NCBI RefSeq assembly: GCF_900188295.1
Contig: NZ_FZNM01000002.1
Coordinates: forward strand, 416,621-480,620
Direction: 5' to 3'
DNA from: Paracoccus sediminis
GTDB taxonomy: Bacteria; Pseudomonadota; Alphaproteobacteria; Rhodobacterales; Rhodobacteraceae
Length of the DNA stretch: 64,000 bases
Each line of letters opens with the position of its first letter. Position 1 is the stretch's first letter. This document shows positions 56,255 to 64,000 of this stretch, piece after piece. The notes under the pieces were generated by a model. That model saw only the letters and a list, made by a program, of their open reading frames with translations, searched no databases and was not told the DNA's origin. The translations under genes were made by a program, and so were the position numbers.

Positions 56255-56716
56255 ATGTCCGATCTTGATGCAATAGACCGCCGCATCCTTGCCCTGCTTC
56301 AGAAAGAAGGGCGAATCAGCAACGCCGAACTGGCGCTGCGGGTCCATCTGTCGCCGTCCGCCTGTCACCGCCGCGTGCAGCGGCTGGAAGACGCGGGCGT
56401 GATCCATGGCTATGTCGCGCTGCTGGACGCGCGCAAGCTGCACCGCCAGACCACGGTGTTCGTGGAAATCACCCTGTCCGGCCAGGCGGACGAGGTGCTG
56501 GAGGCGTTCGAAAAGGGCGTCCGCGCCATTCCCGACGTGCTGGAATGCCACCTGATGGCCGGAACCGCCGATTACCTGCTGAAGATCGTGGTCGAGGATA
56601 CGGACGATTTCGCCCGCATCCACCGGCAGCATCTGGCGCGGCTGCCGGGCGTGGCGCAGATGCATTCGTCCTTTGCGCTGCGGACGGTGTTTCGCACCAC
56701 CGCCATCCCGGTCTGA
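56255..56716 (+). CDS. Lrp/AsnC-family regulator, probable ald regulator
   Basis: A 153-residue Lrp-type protein: N-terminal HTH (DAIDRRILALLQKEGRISNA, LSPSACHRRVQRLEDAGVI) and C-terminal RAM ligand domain (VFVEITLSGQADEV, VLECHLMAGTADYLLKIVVE). It probably senses alanine or related amino acids and activates the divergent ald gene. Assignment to this target rests on gene order. The esterase gene begins one base after its stop. Confidence 0.9.
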   Translation: MSDLDAIDRRILALLQKEGRISNAELALRVHLSPSACHRRVQRLEDAGVIHGYVALLDARKLHRQTTVFVEITLSGQADEVLEAFEKGVRAIPDVLECHLMAGTADYLLKIVVEDTDDFARIHRQHLARLPGVAQMHSSFALRTVFRTTAIPV

Positions 56717-56717
56717 C

Positions 56718-57575
56718 ATGGGGCCGCATCGCCGACACCTGTTGTCCCTTATGGCCGCGGCCTTGGCCGTTCCGGCCCTTGGGCAGCCGCGTCCCGACCT
56801 GCCCCCAGAGATCGCCGACCCCCGCGTCAGCCATTTCGCCTTTGGCCCGCGGGACGATCAGTGGCGGATCCTGGTCGGCCTGCCGGATGCCCCGCCCCCG
56901 GCCCAGGGGTATTCGGCGATCCTGGCTCTGGATGGGGGACGGTCGTTTCCGCATTTCTGGCGACACCGGGAAAGCGGGGCACCGCAGGCCCCGGTGATCC
57001 TGTTCGGGATCGGCTATGAAGGCGCCAACCGCCGTTGGCGCGACCTGACCTCGCGCGCGATGGCGCCGGTGGTGCCGATCGCGTTCTATCGCCCGCCCCC
57101 TGCCGACCGGCTGACCGGCGGACGGGACGCGTTCCTGATGATGATCGCCGACATGCTGCTGCCCGAACTGGAGCGGCGCTATCCCCTGGATCGCGGCGAC
57201 ATGACGATCTATGGCCATTCGTTGGGCGGTTTGTTCGTTCTGCACGCGCTGTTCAGCCGCCCGCGCCTGTTTGCCCGTTACGTCGCGGCCGACCCGTCGG
57301 TCTGGTGGAACGCGGGCGAATCGCAGCGCGAGGCCCAGGCCTTCGCGGGCGGCGTCGCCGCGGCGGGCGGCCTGATCGACCCGACGATTCCGGTGATGAT
57401 CGCGCAGGCCGGGCTGGCACGGCAAGACCACCCCCATGATCCGACGTCGCTGGTCCGCATCCTGTCCCGGATCCGGGGGCTGGAGGTGATGTACAGACCC
57501 TATCCCCAAGAAAGCCACGGCACGCTGATGAAACCATCGACGGCGGACGCGCTGAACCTGCATCTGTCGCGCTGA
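56718..57575 (+). CDS. Secreted alpha/beta-hydrolase esterase (Fes/IroE-like)
   Basis: A 285-residue hydrolase with an N-terminal RRHLLSLMAAALAVPALGQ signal (twin-arginine-like RRH) and the PF00756-type esterase fold: nucleophile elbow YGHSLGGLFVLHALF, VAADPSVWWN after it, and the catalytic histidine near PQESHGTLM. This resembles IroE/BesA-type siderophore esterases that act in the periplasm, but no siderophore genes are in view. ATG 56718 is one base after the lrp stop. A strong terminator follows. Confidence 0.82.
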   Translation: MGPHRRHLLSLMAAALAVPALGQPRPDLPPEIADPRVSHFAFGPRDDQWRILVGLPDAPPPAQGYSAILALDGGRSFPHFWRHRESGAPQAPVILFGIGYEGANRRWRDLTSRAMAPVVPIAFYRPPPADRLTGGRDAFLMMIADMLLPELERRYPLDRGDMTIYGHSLGGLFVLHALFSRPRLFARYVAADPSVWWNAGESQREAQAFAGGVAAAGGLIDPTIPVMIAQAGLARQDHPHDPTSLVRILSRIRGLEVMYRPYPQESHGTLMKPSTADALNLHLSR

Positions 57576-57579
57576 ATGC

Positions 57580-57609
57580 AAACCCCCGCGGCTTGCGCTG
57601 CGGGGGTTT
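57580..57609. terminator. Bidirectional terminator between the esterase gene and rpsU
   Basis: AAACCCCCGC (57580-57589) and GCGGGGGTTT (57600-57609) form a perfect 10-bp stem over a 10-nt loop. A and T ends serve both directions, ending the esterase (plus) and rpsU (minus) transcripts. Confidence 0.88.
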
Positions 57610-57653
57610 GCCGATAACGCGGGTCGCGCCGTCGGGCGGTGCGCTGCGGTTCC

Positions 57654-57860
57654 TTACAGCGCGCCTTCGCGCTGTGCCTTTTTACGGGCCAGCTTGCGGG
57701 CGCGGCGGACGGCCTCGGCCTTTTCACGGGCTTTCTTGACCGACGGTTTCTCGAAATGCTGCTTGAGCTTCATTTCGCGGAACACGCCCTCGCGCTGAAG
57801 TTTCTTCTTCAGGGCACGAAGCGCCTGTTCGACGTTGTTGTCGCGAACATTGACCTGCAT
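57654..57860 (-). CDS. rpsU: 30S ribosomal protein S21
   Basis: A 68-residue, highly basic ribosomal protein: [34 protein letters not shown] and a Lys/Arg/Ala C-terminal helix. Length and sequence match alphaproteobacterial S21. AGGAAGG precedes ATG 57860. It stands alone, divergent from COQ9. Confidence 0.97.
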   Translation of the reverse strand: MQVNVRDNNVEQALRALKKKLQREGVFREMKLKQHFEKPSVKKAREKAEAVRRARKLARKKAQREGAL

Positions 57861-57954
57861 GTGGTTGTCACCACCTTCCTAGGTTAGAGTTGCAAGATTG
57901 CAGGATGCGCCCCCCTATCAAAGCCGGGCGCCCTTGTCCAGACCGGAGGCCGCC

Positions 57955-58611
57955 ATGACCCGAACCGACCGCGACGCGCTTCTTGACGCCGCCCTGTCCC
58001 ATGTTCCCTTCGACGGGATGAACGACCGCGCCCTGATGGCGGGCGCGCGCGACCTGGGCATGTCGCGCGATCTGGCGCGGGTGCATTTTCCGCAAGGAGG
58101 GGCGGGCCTTGCCGCCGCCTATCATCGCCGGGCCGATGCGATGCTGCGCGACAGCCTGTCTCAGACTCCGCCGGGCGGGCGGTTCCGCGATCGCGTGGCC
58201 GAGGCGGTCTGGCGCCGCCTGATGCTGGCCGATGCCGACCTGGTGCGCGCGGGCGCTGCCACCCTGTCGCTGCCGCAGAACGCGGCGCTTGCCGCGCGGC
58301 TGGTCTGGGAAACGGCGGACGTGATCTGGACCGGGCTTGGCGATCGATCCGACGATGTGAACTGGTATTCCAAGCGCGCCACCCTGGCGGCGGTCATCAG
58401 CGCCACGGTGCTGTTCTGGCTGGGCGACGATTCCGAGGGTCATGCGGAAACACGCGCCTTCATCGACCGTCGCATCGACGGGGTGATGCGTTTCGAATCC
58501 GTGAAATCCACCTTGCGCAAGCTGCCCGGCGCGGAAAGGCTGGCCGGGATGGCCTTTGGCTGGATCCGCGCGCCCCGGTCGCGCGGCCTTCCGGGCCGGA
58601 CCCGGCCCTGA
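57955..58611 (+). CDS. COQ9-family ubiquinone biosynthesis protein
   Basis: A 218-residue TetR-like helical protein of the COQ9 family, which binds ubiquinone precursors and presents them to COQ7-type hydroxylases. Seen are the N-terminal RDALLDAALSHVPFDGM, the WETADVIWTGLGDRSDDVNW and YSKRATLAAVISATVLFWL segments that define the family. ATG 57955 fits; an in-frame extension of 19 codons upstream is not supported. The quinone oxidoreductase gene starts 11 bp later, consistent with a shared transcript and quinone theme. Confidence 0.9.
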   Translation: MTRTDRDALLDAALSHVPFDGMNDRALMAGARDLGMSRDLARVHFPQGGAGLAAAYHRRADAMLRDSLSQTPPGGRFRDRVAEAVWRRLMLADADLVRAGAATLSLPQNAALAARLVWETADVIWTGLGDRSDDVNWYSKRATLAAVISATVLFWLGDDSEGHAETRAFIDRRIDGVMRFESVKSTLRKLPGAERLAGMAFGWIRAPRSRGLPGRTRP

Positions 58612-58622
58612 CAGGAGAAACG

Positions 58623-59618
58623 ATGTTCCCCGATGCCATGAACGCGGTCCAGATCGCCGGCCCCGGCAATGCCGATGTCCTGCAACTGACCACCCGCCCG
58701 GTCCCCGTGCCGCGCCACGACCAGATCCTGATCCGCGTGGCCTATGCCGGGGTCAACCGGCCCGATGTCCTGCAACGGCAGGGCAGCTATGCCCCGCCGC
58801 CCGATGCCTCGGACCTGCCGGGGCTGGAGGCATCCGGGGAAATCGTCGGCATGGGCGCGGGCGTTACCCGCTGGCGCAAGGGCGAACGGGTCTGCGCCCT
58901 GCTGCCCGGCGGCGGCTATGCCGAATATGTGGCCTGCCACGCCGATCACGCGCTGCGCATCCCCTATGGCCTGACCCTGCGCGAGGGCGCCTGCCTGCCG
59001 GAAACCGCCTTCACGGTCTGGTCGAACGTGGTGGCGCGCGGCAAGCTGACCGGAGGCGAGCGGTTTCTGGTGCATGGCGGCACGTCCGGCATCGGCATGA
59101 TGGCGATCCAGATCGCCCGCAGCCTTGGTGCCCGTGTCTTTGCCACGGCGGGCAGCGACCGCAAATGCGCAGCCATCGCCGCCCTGGGCGCCATTCCCAT
59201 CAATTACCGGACCGGGGATTTCGTCACGACCCTCGAGGCGGAGGGCGGTGCGGATCTGATCCTGGACATGGTGGGCGGCCGTTATATCGGCCGGAATGTC
59301 AGGGCCTTGGCGCCCGATGGACGTTTGGTGATGATCGCCTTTCTGGACGGGTCGAAGGTCGATCTGAACCTTGCCCCGATCATGACGAAACGCCTGACCG
59401 TGACCGGATCGACCCTGCGTCCGCAATCGGACGCCGCCAAGGCCGAGATCGCCGAGGCGCTGCGCAAGAAGCTGTGGCCGCTGATTTCCAACGGGGCGGT
59501 CAAGGTCGTGATCGACAGCGAATTCGACCTGAAGGATGCGCCCCAGGCCCATCTCCGTATGGAAAGCAGCGAGCATGTCGGCAAGATCGTCCTGAAGGTC
59601 GCGGGCGACGGCATCTGA
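58623..59618 (+). CDS. NAD(P)H quinone oxidoreductase (PIG3/Qor family)
   Basis: A 331-residue zinc-free medium-chain reductase. The cofactor-binding part reads VHGGTSGIGMMAIQIARSLG with GSDRKCAAIAALGA, and the PIG3-type N terminus (RVAYAGVNRPDVLQRQGSY) and RLTVTGSTLRPQ near the C terminus are present. It reduces quinones or enones with NADPH. It is co-transcribed with COQ9 by spacing. A 452-bp gap follows. Confidence 0.92.
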   Translation: MFPDAMNAVQIAGPGNADVLQLTTRPVPVPRHDQILIRVAYAGVNRPDVLQRQGSYAPPPDASDLPGLEASGEIVGMGAGVTRWRKGERVCALLPGGGYAEYVACHADHALRIPYGLTLREGACLPETAFTVWSNVVARGKLTGGERFLVHGGTSGIGMMAIQIARSLGARVFATAGSDRKCAAIAALGAIPINYRTGDFVTTLEAEGGADLILDMVGGRYIGRNVRALAPDGRLVMIAFLDGSKVDLNLAPIMTKRLTVTGSTLRPQSDAAKAEIAEALRKKLWPLISNGAVKVVIDSEFDLKDAPQAHLRMESSEHVGKIVLKVAGDGI

Positions 59619-60070
59619 GGCGACGGCAGAGACCCTGGGTGGGGATTTCCGCAGCGCCGGGAAAACGCTGTCGGCGCCGCGGTCATCTGGGCCGCCCGCC
59701 AGAAGATCGTTCCGGCATCGCCTGAAAATCGCGCGGACCCCCCTGGCCCGATGATGCCCATGCCGGGCCGGAACGGCCTTTAGCCGGGGGCGGCTTGAAG
59801 AACGCGGCACCGCCTGAGCCGCAGTCTGATTCCTGACCTTGCGCCCCGGCAGGCAACCCCTGGTCATGTTCCCTGCCATCCCGGCGGCACCGGTGATTTG
59901 ATCGATCGCCGCCCTGCCCCCTGCAAGCATGGTTTTGATGGCCCCGAAGCGGGCGGCTGAGCCAGCTCGAGAAGTTCGGGTGCGGGCGGCGGCAAGACCG
60001 CCACGCGGATTCGGGTTGATCCGCAGGATGCGTCCCGCCATGTCTGTTCCATCGCGGAAAGGAAACGTCC
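59619..60070. other. 452-bp intergenic region without a supported gene
   Basis: It separates the quinone oxidoreductase from the two-component system. Several GC-driven open frames exist on both strands, but none has motifs or a convincing ribosome site, and no strong terminator is evident. A GGAAAGGAAAC ribosome site lies just before the regulator gene. The region may hold its promoter or a degraded gene. Confidence 0.5.
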
Positions 60071-60724
60071 ATGCGGGTGCTGCTGGTCGAGGACGAGGCC
60101 GACATTGCCGATGCCCTGTTGCGCTTTCTGCGTGGCCTGGGTCATGCCGTCGATCATGCAGCCGATCTCGACATGGCGCGGGCCGCAATCGGCGTGGCGG
60201 ATTATGGCGCAATCGTGCTGGATCTGGCGCTGCCGGACGGTTCGGGTCTGGACCTGCTGCGCGAACAGCGGCGGCGCGGCAGCCGGGTGCCGGTGCTGAT
60301 CGCGACCGCGCGCGACCGAATTTCCGACCGGATCGCGGGGCTGGACGCGGGAGCCGACGATTATGTCGTCAAGCCCTATGATCTGGCCGAGGTCGAGGCG
60401 CGGCTGCGCGCCCATGCCCGCCGCGCCTCGGGCGATCCCGCCCCGGAAACCCGGATCGGCGGATTGACGGTTGATCGCGCGGGCGCGCGGTTGTTTCGCG
60501 ATGGCGACGAGATTCGCCTGACCTCTCGGGAATGGGCGCTGTTCGATGCGCTTCTGTCGGCGCGGGGGCGGGTGCTATCCAAGCCGGTTCTGGAGGAGCG
60601 GCTGTATGCGTTCGACGACGCCATCGAGGGAAATGCGGTCGAAGTCTATGTTTGCCGATTGCGGGCCAAGCTGGGCGCGGATGCGATCCAGACCCGACGC
60701 GGGCTGGGATACCTGATTCCATGA
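60071..60724 (+). CDS. OmpR-family response regulator (QseB/PmrA-like)
   Basis: A 217-residue regulator: receiver domain MRVLLVEDEADI with phospho-acceptor D51 (AIVLDLALPDGSGLD), a switch Thr in LIATARDR, the DYVVKPYDL lysine, and a winged helix (LTSREWALFDALLSARGRVL, NAVEVYVCRLRAKLGAD). It is coupled to the kinase gene by an ATGA overlap. The convergent PepSY-cytochrome b genes next door are probable targets, since QseBC/PmrAB-like systems often adjoin such pairs. Confidence 0.92.
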   Translation: MRVLLVEDEADIADALLRFLRGLGHAVDHAADLDMARAAIGVADYGAIVLDLALPDGSGLDLLREQRRRGSRVPVLIATARDRISDRIAGLDAGADDYVVKPYDLAEVEARLRAHARRASGDPAPETRIGGLTVDRAGARLFRDGDEIRLTSREWALFDALLSARGRVLSKPVLEERLYAFDDAIEGNAVEVYVCRLRAKLGADAIQTRRGLGYLIP

Positions 60725-61950
60725 ACCGCCTTGCCCCCCGCCCATGGTCCCTGCGCGGCAGGCTGGTGCGCCGGGTCGTTCTGGGCGCCAGCCTCAGCTG
60801 GCTGGCGGGCGTGGGTCTTGCTGCCCTGGTCATCGCGCACGAAATGTCGGAACTGATGGACAAGACGCTGAAAGGCTCGGCCCAGTTGGCGATCGACCTT
60901 TACGGCCGTGCCGAGAATGTCCCGGCCATGGCAAGGTCGGCGGAAAGGATCCGCATCGTCGACGACGAAAGGGAGATCTCTGGCGCCCCTTGGCCTGCGT
61001 TGACCCAGGACGGCGGCCACGATGTTCCCGGATGGCGCGTCTTTCGCCTGTCCGACCGCGTGGGCAACATTGTCGTCGAGGTCGGGCAAAGCGACCAATG
61101 GCGCCGCGATGAACTGCGCGAAAGCGTGGGCTGGCTGGTGGCACTGACGCTGCCGGTGCTTCTGGCGGCGGTTGTGGCCGTGCGCGGTGCGGTCGCCTCG
61201 GCCCTGCGCCCGGCGACGCGGTTCGCCCGGACGCTGCGGGACCGGTCGGCGCAGGATCTGTCGCCGGTCGAGGAAGGCCACCTGCCCACCGAACTGGCGT
61301 CGATCCCGCAGGCGTTGAACGGCTATCTGGACGACATCCGGGCACGGGTCGATGCCGAACGCCAATTCGCCACGAATGCCGCGCATGAACTGCGCACGCC
61401 GGTCGCGGCCGCGTCCGGGCAGGCCCAACTGATCGCGGCGGGGCTGAACGACGAAACCGCCGCCGAGCGTCTGACCGGCGCATTGGGCCGGATGAGCCAT
61501 CTGATCGACCGGCTTTTGGCCTTGTCGCGGGCCGAGGCCGGGGCAGCCGCTGCAGGAACCTCGGATCTGGTGCGGACGACGCAGATGGTGATTGCCGAAC
61601 TGGACGCGCCGGTCCTGTTCGACGACAAGGACTTGACGGCGCTTTCCGTCCCTGTGGATCCCGATGCATTCGCGCTGATCCTGCGCAACCTGCTGCACAA
61701 CGCGATCGTCCACGGGACCGGCACGACGCAGGTCCGCCTGTCGCCCGCGCCATCCCTGACGGTGACGAACGCCGTGACCCAGGGTGCCGTCTTCCGCCAC
61801 GGGATGTTCGACAAATCGGCGACGTCAGAAGGGGCAGGCGTTGGCCTTGCCATCGTGGCGCGACTGGCAGAGGCGCAGGGCATGAAGATCGACTATGCGA
61901 TTGCCGAGAGCACCGCCTCGGTCACGCTGCGGTTTCCGCCAAGGCGCTAA
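60721..61950 (+). CDS. Sensor histidine kinase (QseC/PmrB-like)
   Basis: A 409-residue inner-membrane kinase. Two membrane helices (about 17-38 and 137-155) flank a ~95-residue periplasmic sensor. The H-box is NAAHELRTPVAAASGQ (H222), the N-box LRNLLHNAIVHG, and the G-box GAGVGLAIVARLAEAQG. It pairs with the preceding regulator. The sensor resembles QseC/PmrB-type single-loop domains but its ligand is unknown; metals or redox stress are guesses from the linked cytochrome. Confidence 0.92.
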   Translation: MNRLAPRPWSLRGRLVRRVVLGASLSWLAGVGLAALVIAHEMSELMDKTLKGSAQLAIDLYGRAENVPAMARSAERIRIVDDEREISGAPWPALTQDGGHDVPGWRVFRLSDRVGNIVVEVGQSDQWRRDELRESVGWLVALTLPVLLAAVVAVRGAVASALRPATRFARTLRDRSAQDLSPVEEGHLPTELASIPQALNGYLDDIRARVDAERQFATNAAHELRTPVAAASGQAQLIAAGLNDETAAERLTGALGRMSHLIDRLLALSRAEAGAAAAGTSDLVRTTQMVIAELDAPVLFDDKDLTALSVPVDPDAFALILRNLLHNAIVHGTGTTQVRLSPAPSLTVTNAVTQGAVFRHGMFDKSATSEGAGVGLAIVARLAEAQGMKIDYAIAESTASVTLRFPPRR

Positions 61951-61976
61951 CGCCCCCCGGCGGGCCGGACTTGCGA

Positions 61977-62516
61977 TCACCGAGGCTTGTCCGCCGTCAG
62001 CGGCCGCTTGGTGCCGGTCAGCATTGACAGGACCAGGTTTTCTCGGTGGCGCAGGCTTTCCACGACGACGCCCGCGACATGGACTGGGGCCAGCACCAGG
62101 ACCAGCGTCGCCAGGGCTTCATGGACAGCGTCCATCGTCGCGGATCCCCAGAAGGCATCGGTCGTCTGCAACCAGCCGGTCAGCGCGGTTCCCCCCACGG
62201 TCAGCAGAAGCGCCACGATCATCGCCCCGCCCGCCGGATTGTGGCCCAGATAGCGCGGCTCGCGGCCCGCCCGCAGCGCGCGCAGATAGGCCAGCACCGC
62301 GCGGGGGCCGCGAACGAAGTCGCGGAATCGGGCGTGGCGCGGCCCGACAAGGCCCCAGACCAGCCGCCCCGCGAGCAGGGCGGCCACGCCATAGCCCATC
62401 CCTTCGTGCCACGCCTTCGGCCCGTCCGGGGTAAGCCAGGTTCCGGCGATCAGCCCGACCAGCGACCAGTGGAATATCCTGACGAAGCCGTCCCAGACCC
62501 GGACCCGGTCAGTCAT
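61977..62516 (-). CDS. Cytochrome b561-type membrane protein
   Basis: A 179-residue di-haem cytochrome b/b6-domain protein with four membrane helices. Axial histidine candidates are in VRIFHWSLVG, AWHEGMGYG, MDAVHEALATL and LAPVHVAGVVVESLRHRENL. It should carry electrons across or within the inner membrane. The ATG at 62516 overlaps the PepSY gene stop by 8 bp, so the two are coupled. It ends 26 bp from the kinase gene in convergent orientation. Confidence 0.88.
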   Translation of the reverse strand: MTDRVRVWDGFVRIFHWSLVGLIAGTWLTPDGPKAWHEGMGYGVAALLAGRLVWGLVGPRHARFRDFVRGPRAVLAYLRALRAGREPRYLGHNPAGGAMIVALLLTVGGTALTGWLQTTDAFWGSATMDAVHEALATLVLVLAPVHVAGVVVESLRHRENLVLSMLTGTKRPLTADKPR

Positions 62517-62772
62517 CCGAACCCACGGCCTCGAACGTGGCCGGGTCGAAGAAAATCTCGACCCTCTTGCCGGTTTCATCCTTGCCATAGACTTCGTAGC
62601 AGCCGTCCTCGGTCTTGACGTTGCTGATTGTCCATCCCTTGGCGGTCAGGTCGGCGGTCAATTCCTCGACCGGGCGCCGGTCGGCCTCTGGCACCGTGCA
62701 GCGGTCTTGGGCCAAGGCGGGCAGGGCAGCGGCGATCATCAGGGTGGCGGCGGGGATCAAGGTCATGCGCAT
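62509..62772 (-). CDS. Secreted PepSY-domain protein
   Basis: An 87-residue protein with a Sec signal (MRMTLIPAATLMIAAALPAL, cleavage near ALA-QDR) and a single PepSY domain (RRPVEELTADLTAKGWTISN, DGCYEVYGKDETGKRVEIFF, DPATFEAV). Cys residues in RCTV and DGCYE may pair. PepSY proteins of this size are found with cytochrome b561 and QseBC-like systems; the role is not known. ATG 62772 gives the signal peptide; ATG 62766 is an alternative. Confidence 0.87.
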   Translation of the reverse strand: MRMTLIPAATLMIAAALPALAQDRCTVPEADRRPVEELTADLTAKGWTISNVKTEDGCYEVYGKDETGKRVEIFFDPATFEAVGSDD

Positions 62773-62894
62773 GAAAGGGGTCTCCGTATGCGGAATGTCA
62801 ACGCAGCCCTTACAGCAGCCCATCCTTGCAATAACCTTGCAGCAGCCGGCATCCTGCGATGTTCTGGGGACGTTCGACGTGCTGTGCCGTATCC

Positions 62895-63596
62895 TTATCC
62901 GACCACCACGCCGAACAGCGTTCCCACCATGGCGGTCGCGCCCATCGCCAGCACGCCCCACAACCCCACGCGCAACGCGCCGCGCAGCACGCCCGCACCG
63001 CCTGCGGCCGCGCCAAGACCGCCCAGGATCCCCAGGGCCAGCAACGTCGCCACCGCGACGAGGACCGGGATCCGCGCGGGCGGCGCCAGCATCGCCACGA
63101 TCAGGGGCACCGCCGCGCCAGCCGCAAAGGTCAGGGCCGATACGACCGCCGCCTGGATCGGATGCGAAGTCACGGTTTCCGATATTCCCAGCTCATCGCG
63201 GGCATGGGCGCCAAGCGCATCGCGGGCTGTCAACTGCACCGCCACCTGCCGGGCCAGGTCGTGTGTTAGGCCGCGCGCCTGATAGATTTGCGTCAGTTCC
63301 TCAAGCTCGGCTTCGGGCAACTCGACCAACTCTCGGCGTTCACGGGCAAGATCGGCACGTTCGGCATCGGTCTGCGAACTGACCGAGACATATTCCCCCG
63401 CCGCCATCGACATGGCGCCCGCAACCAGACCGGCCAGCCCCGCGATCAGGATCGCGGCCCGGTCGGTGTCGGCTGCGGCCACGCCCACCAGCAGGCTGGA
63501 GGTTGAAAGAATTCCGTCATTAGCCCCCAGCACCGCGGCACGCAGCCAGCCGATGCGCTGGACCGTATGAATTTCCGAATGGCTCGGCCTGACCAT
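62895..63596 (-). CDS. VIT1/CCC1-family metal transporter
   Basis: A 233-residue integral membrane protein of the VIT family (iron/manganese). Five membrane segments flank a cytoplasmic helical domain. Typical segments are LRAAVLGANDGILSTSSLLV, AGAMSMAAGEYVSVSSQTD, and ELPEAELEELTQIYQARGL in the cytoplasmic part (metal-binding glutamates). It probably moves Fe2+ or Mn2+ out of the cytoplasm. ATG 63596 is supported by MVRPSHSEIHTVQRIGW, and the family length is complete. Confidence 0.92.
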   Translation of the reverse strand: MVRPSHSEIHTVQRIGWLRAAVLGANDGILSTSSLLVGVAAADTDRAAILIAGLAGLVAGAMSMAAGEYVSVSSQTDAERADLARERRELVELPEAELEELTQIYQARGLTHDLARQVAVQLTARDALGAHARDELGISETVTSHPIQAAVVSALTFAAGAAVPLIVAMLAPPARIPVLVAVATLLALGILGGLGAAAGGAGVLRGALRVGLWGVLAMGATAMVGTLFGVVVG

Positions 63597-63742
63597 GCAA
63601 CTGTTCCTTTGCAGGGGGGGCCGACAGGGCGATTCCCCCGCCCTCACTGGATCGTCTTCGGCCCGAAGCCCTTGTCGCCGGGAAGGCCCGCTTGTTCCTT
63701 CCCCTTGACCATCATTCCGGAAAATCCTTTCCGTCCCTGCCT

Positions 63743-64000
63743 TTATGGCAGAGCCTGCCGCCCGTTTTCGGTTTGCAGGAGGCTTGTGATCTGTCGGACG
63801 GCGGCGCGGCGGTTTTCGCGGATGTCGCCTTCCCGGCGGATCTGCAGATCCTGTTCGCCATACCCCTGGACGACCAGGTTTTCGGGGGGCACCTCGAAAT
63901 ACTCCGTCAGCGCCAGGGCCACCGATTCGGCGCGCCGGTCCGACAGGGCCAGGTTCGCCGCATCCGAGCCCACGGTGTCCGTGTGGCCCTCGATCAGGAA
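63743..64000 (-). CDS. OmpA-family protein, C-terminal part (runs off right edge)
   Basis: The last 85 residues of an OmpA-like peptidoglycan-binding domain: FLIEGHTDTVGSDAANLALS with SDRRAESVALALTEYF, LVVQGYGEQDLQIRREGD and IRENRRAAVRQI. The Asp and Arg that hold diaminopimelate (HTDTVGS; NRRAAV) are present. The N-terminal part lies beyond the window, so it cannot be said whether this is a porin, lipoprotein or motor protein. Confidence 0.9.
   Translation of the reverse strand, partial: FLIEGHTDTVGSDAANLALSDRRAESVALALTEYFEVPPENLVVQGYGEQDLQIRREGDIRENRRAAVRQITSLLQTENGRQALP

Noticed and set aside
59640..60060. Possible transposase remnant before the two-component genes
   Set aside because: Translations in all frames show no DDE motif, inverted repeats or target duplication that I could recognise.

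Overview
The window is a GC-rich (roughly two-thirds G+C) chromosomal segment of an alphaproteobacterium of the Rhodobacteraceae, most likely Paracoccus or a close relative. The evidence is gene content and protein flavour: an FnrL-type regulator, a CHCC zinc-finger protein related to complex I subunit NDUFS6, an SDHAF4-like protein, COQ9, a Rhodobacterales-style DUF3035 lipoprotein, OlsB, AlkB and a ureDA-orf-BC urease operon. Nearly all of it reads as ordinary chromosome. I see no rRNA, tRNA, CRISPR array, integrase or intact insertion sequence.

Layout. 1-2533 (minus): urease structural genes and ureD, running off the left edge within ureC. 2664-4553 (minus): OlsB acyltransferase and an AI-2E-type permease. 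4680-5102: ndk. 5150-6480: an AT-rich island with a lone Orc1-like AAA ATPase. 6555-8639: fabD-fabG-acpP, then dps. 9309-11833: a divergent sulfotransferase/glycosyltransferase pair. 11849-17497: HIT protein, an ABC ATPase without a permease, two small zinc-binding proteins, polA and a cation-efflux (CDF) protein. 17511-21237: a decay zone with an internal hemN fragment beside fnrL and a complete but broken dppBCDF-type peptide/nickel transporter operon. 21283-24546: MBL-fold protein, saccharopine dehydrogenase, PQQ-type sugar dehydrogenase.

24891-34979 is a long minus-strand run (rsmB, purH, lspA, DUF3035 lipoprotein, cytochrome P450, two M16 peptidases, mutL). 35051-40538 runs the other way: SDHAF4-like, amidase, aminotransferase, ftsK. 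After ftsK a lower-GC patch (about 40560-41130) holds a small secreted protein with two C-x18-C units. 41237-49227 has a metallopeptidase homologue that lost its zinc motif, rhomboid, Trm112, Lon-N protein, YbbN, exonuclease III, an MFS permease, a glutathionyl-hydroquinone reductase, a MazEF-type toxin-antitoxin pair with a 12-bp palindrome in its promoter, and an OmpR-family regulator. 49364-59618 has ribA, L,D-transpeptidase, alkB, mutY, DUF721, a DsbA-like protein, mscL, a divergent ald/Lrp pair, a secreted esterase, rpsU, COQ9 and a quinone oxidoreductase. 60071-62772 pairs a two-component system with a convergent PepSY-cytochrome b operon. A VIT1/CCC1-type transporter and the end of an OmpA-family gene close the window.

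Genes that visibly work together: the urease operon; fabD-fabG-acpP; purH/lspA/DUF3035/P450/M16 as one probable transcript; mazEF; ald with its Lrp-type regulator; and the response regulator-kinase pair with PepSY and cytochrome b. The most unusual observations are the stepwise ruin of the dpp operon, the hemN remnant, an FNR box that coincides with the fnrL start codon, the AT-rich ATPase island, the repeat-built four-cysteine secreted protein, and a HupE-like mini-protein translationally coupled inside the urease operon.
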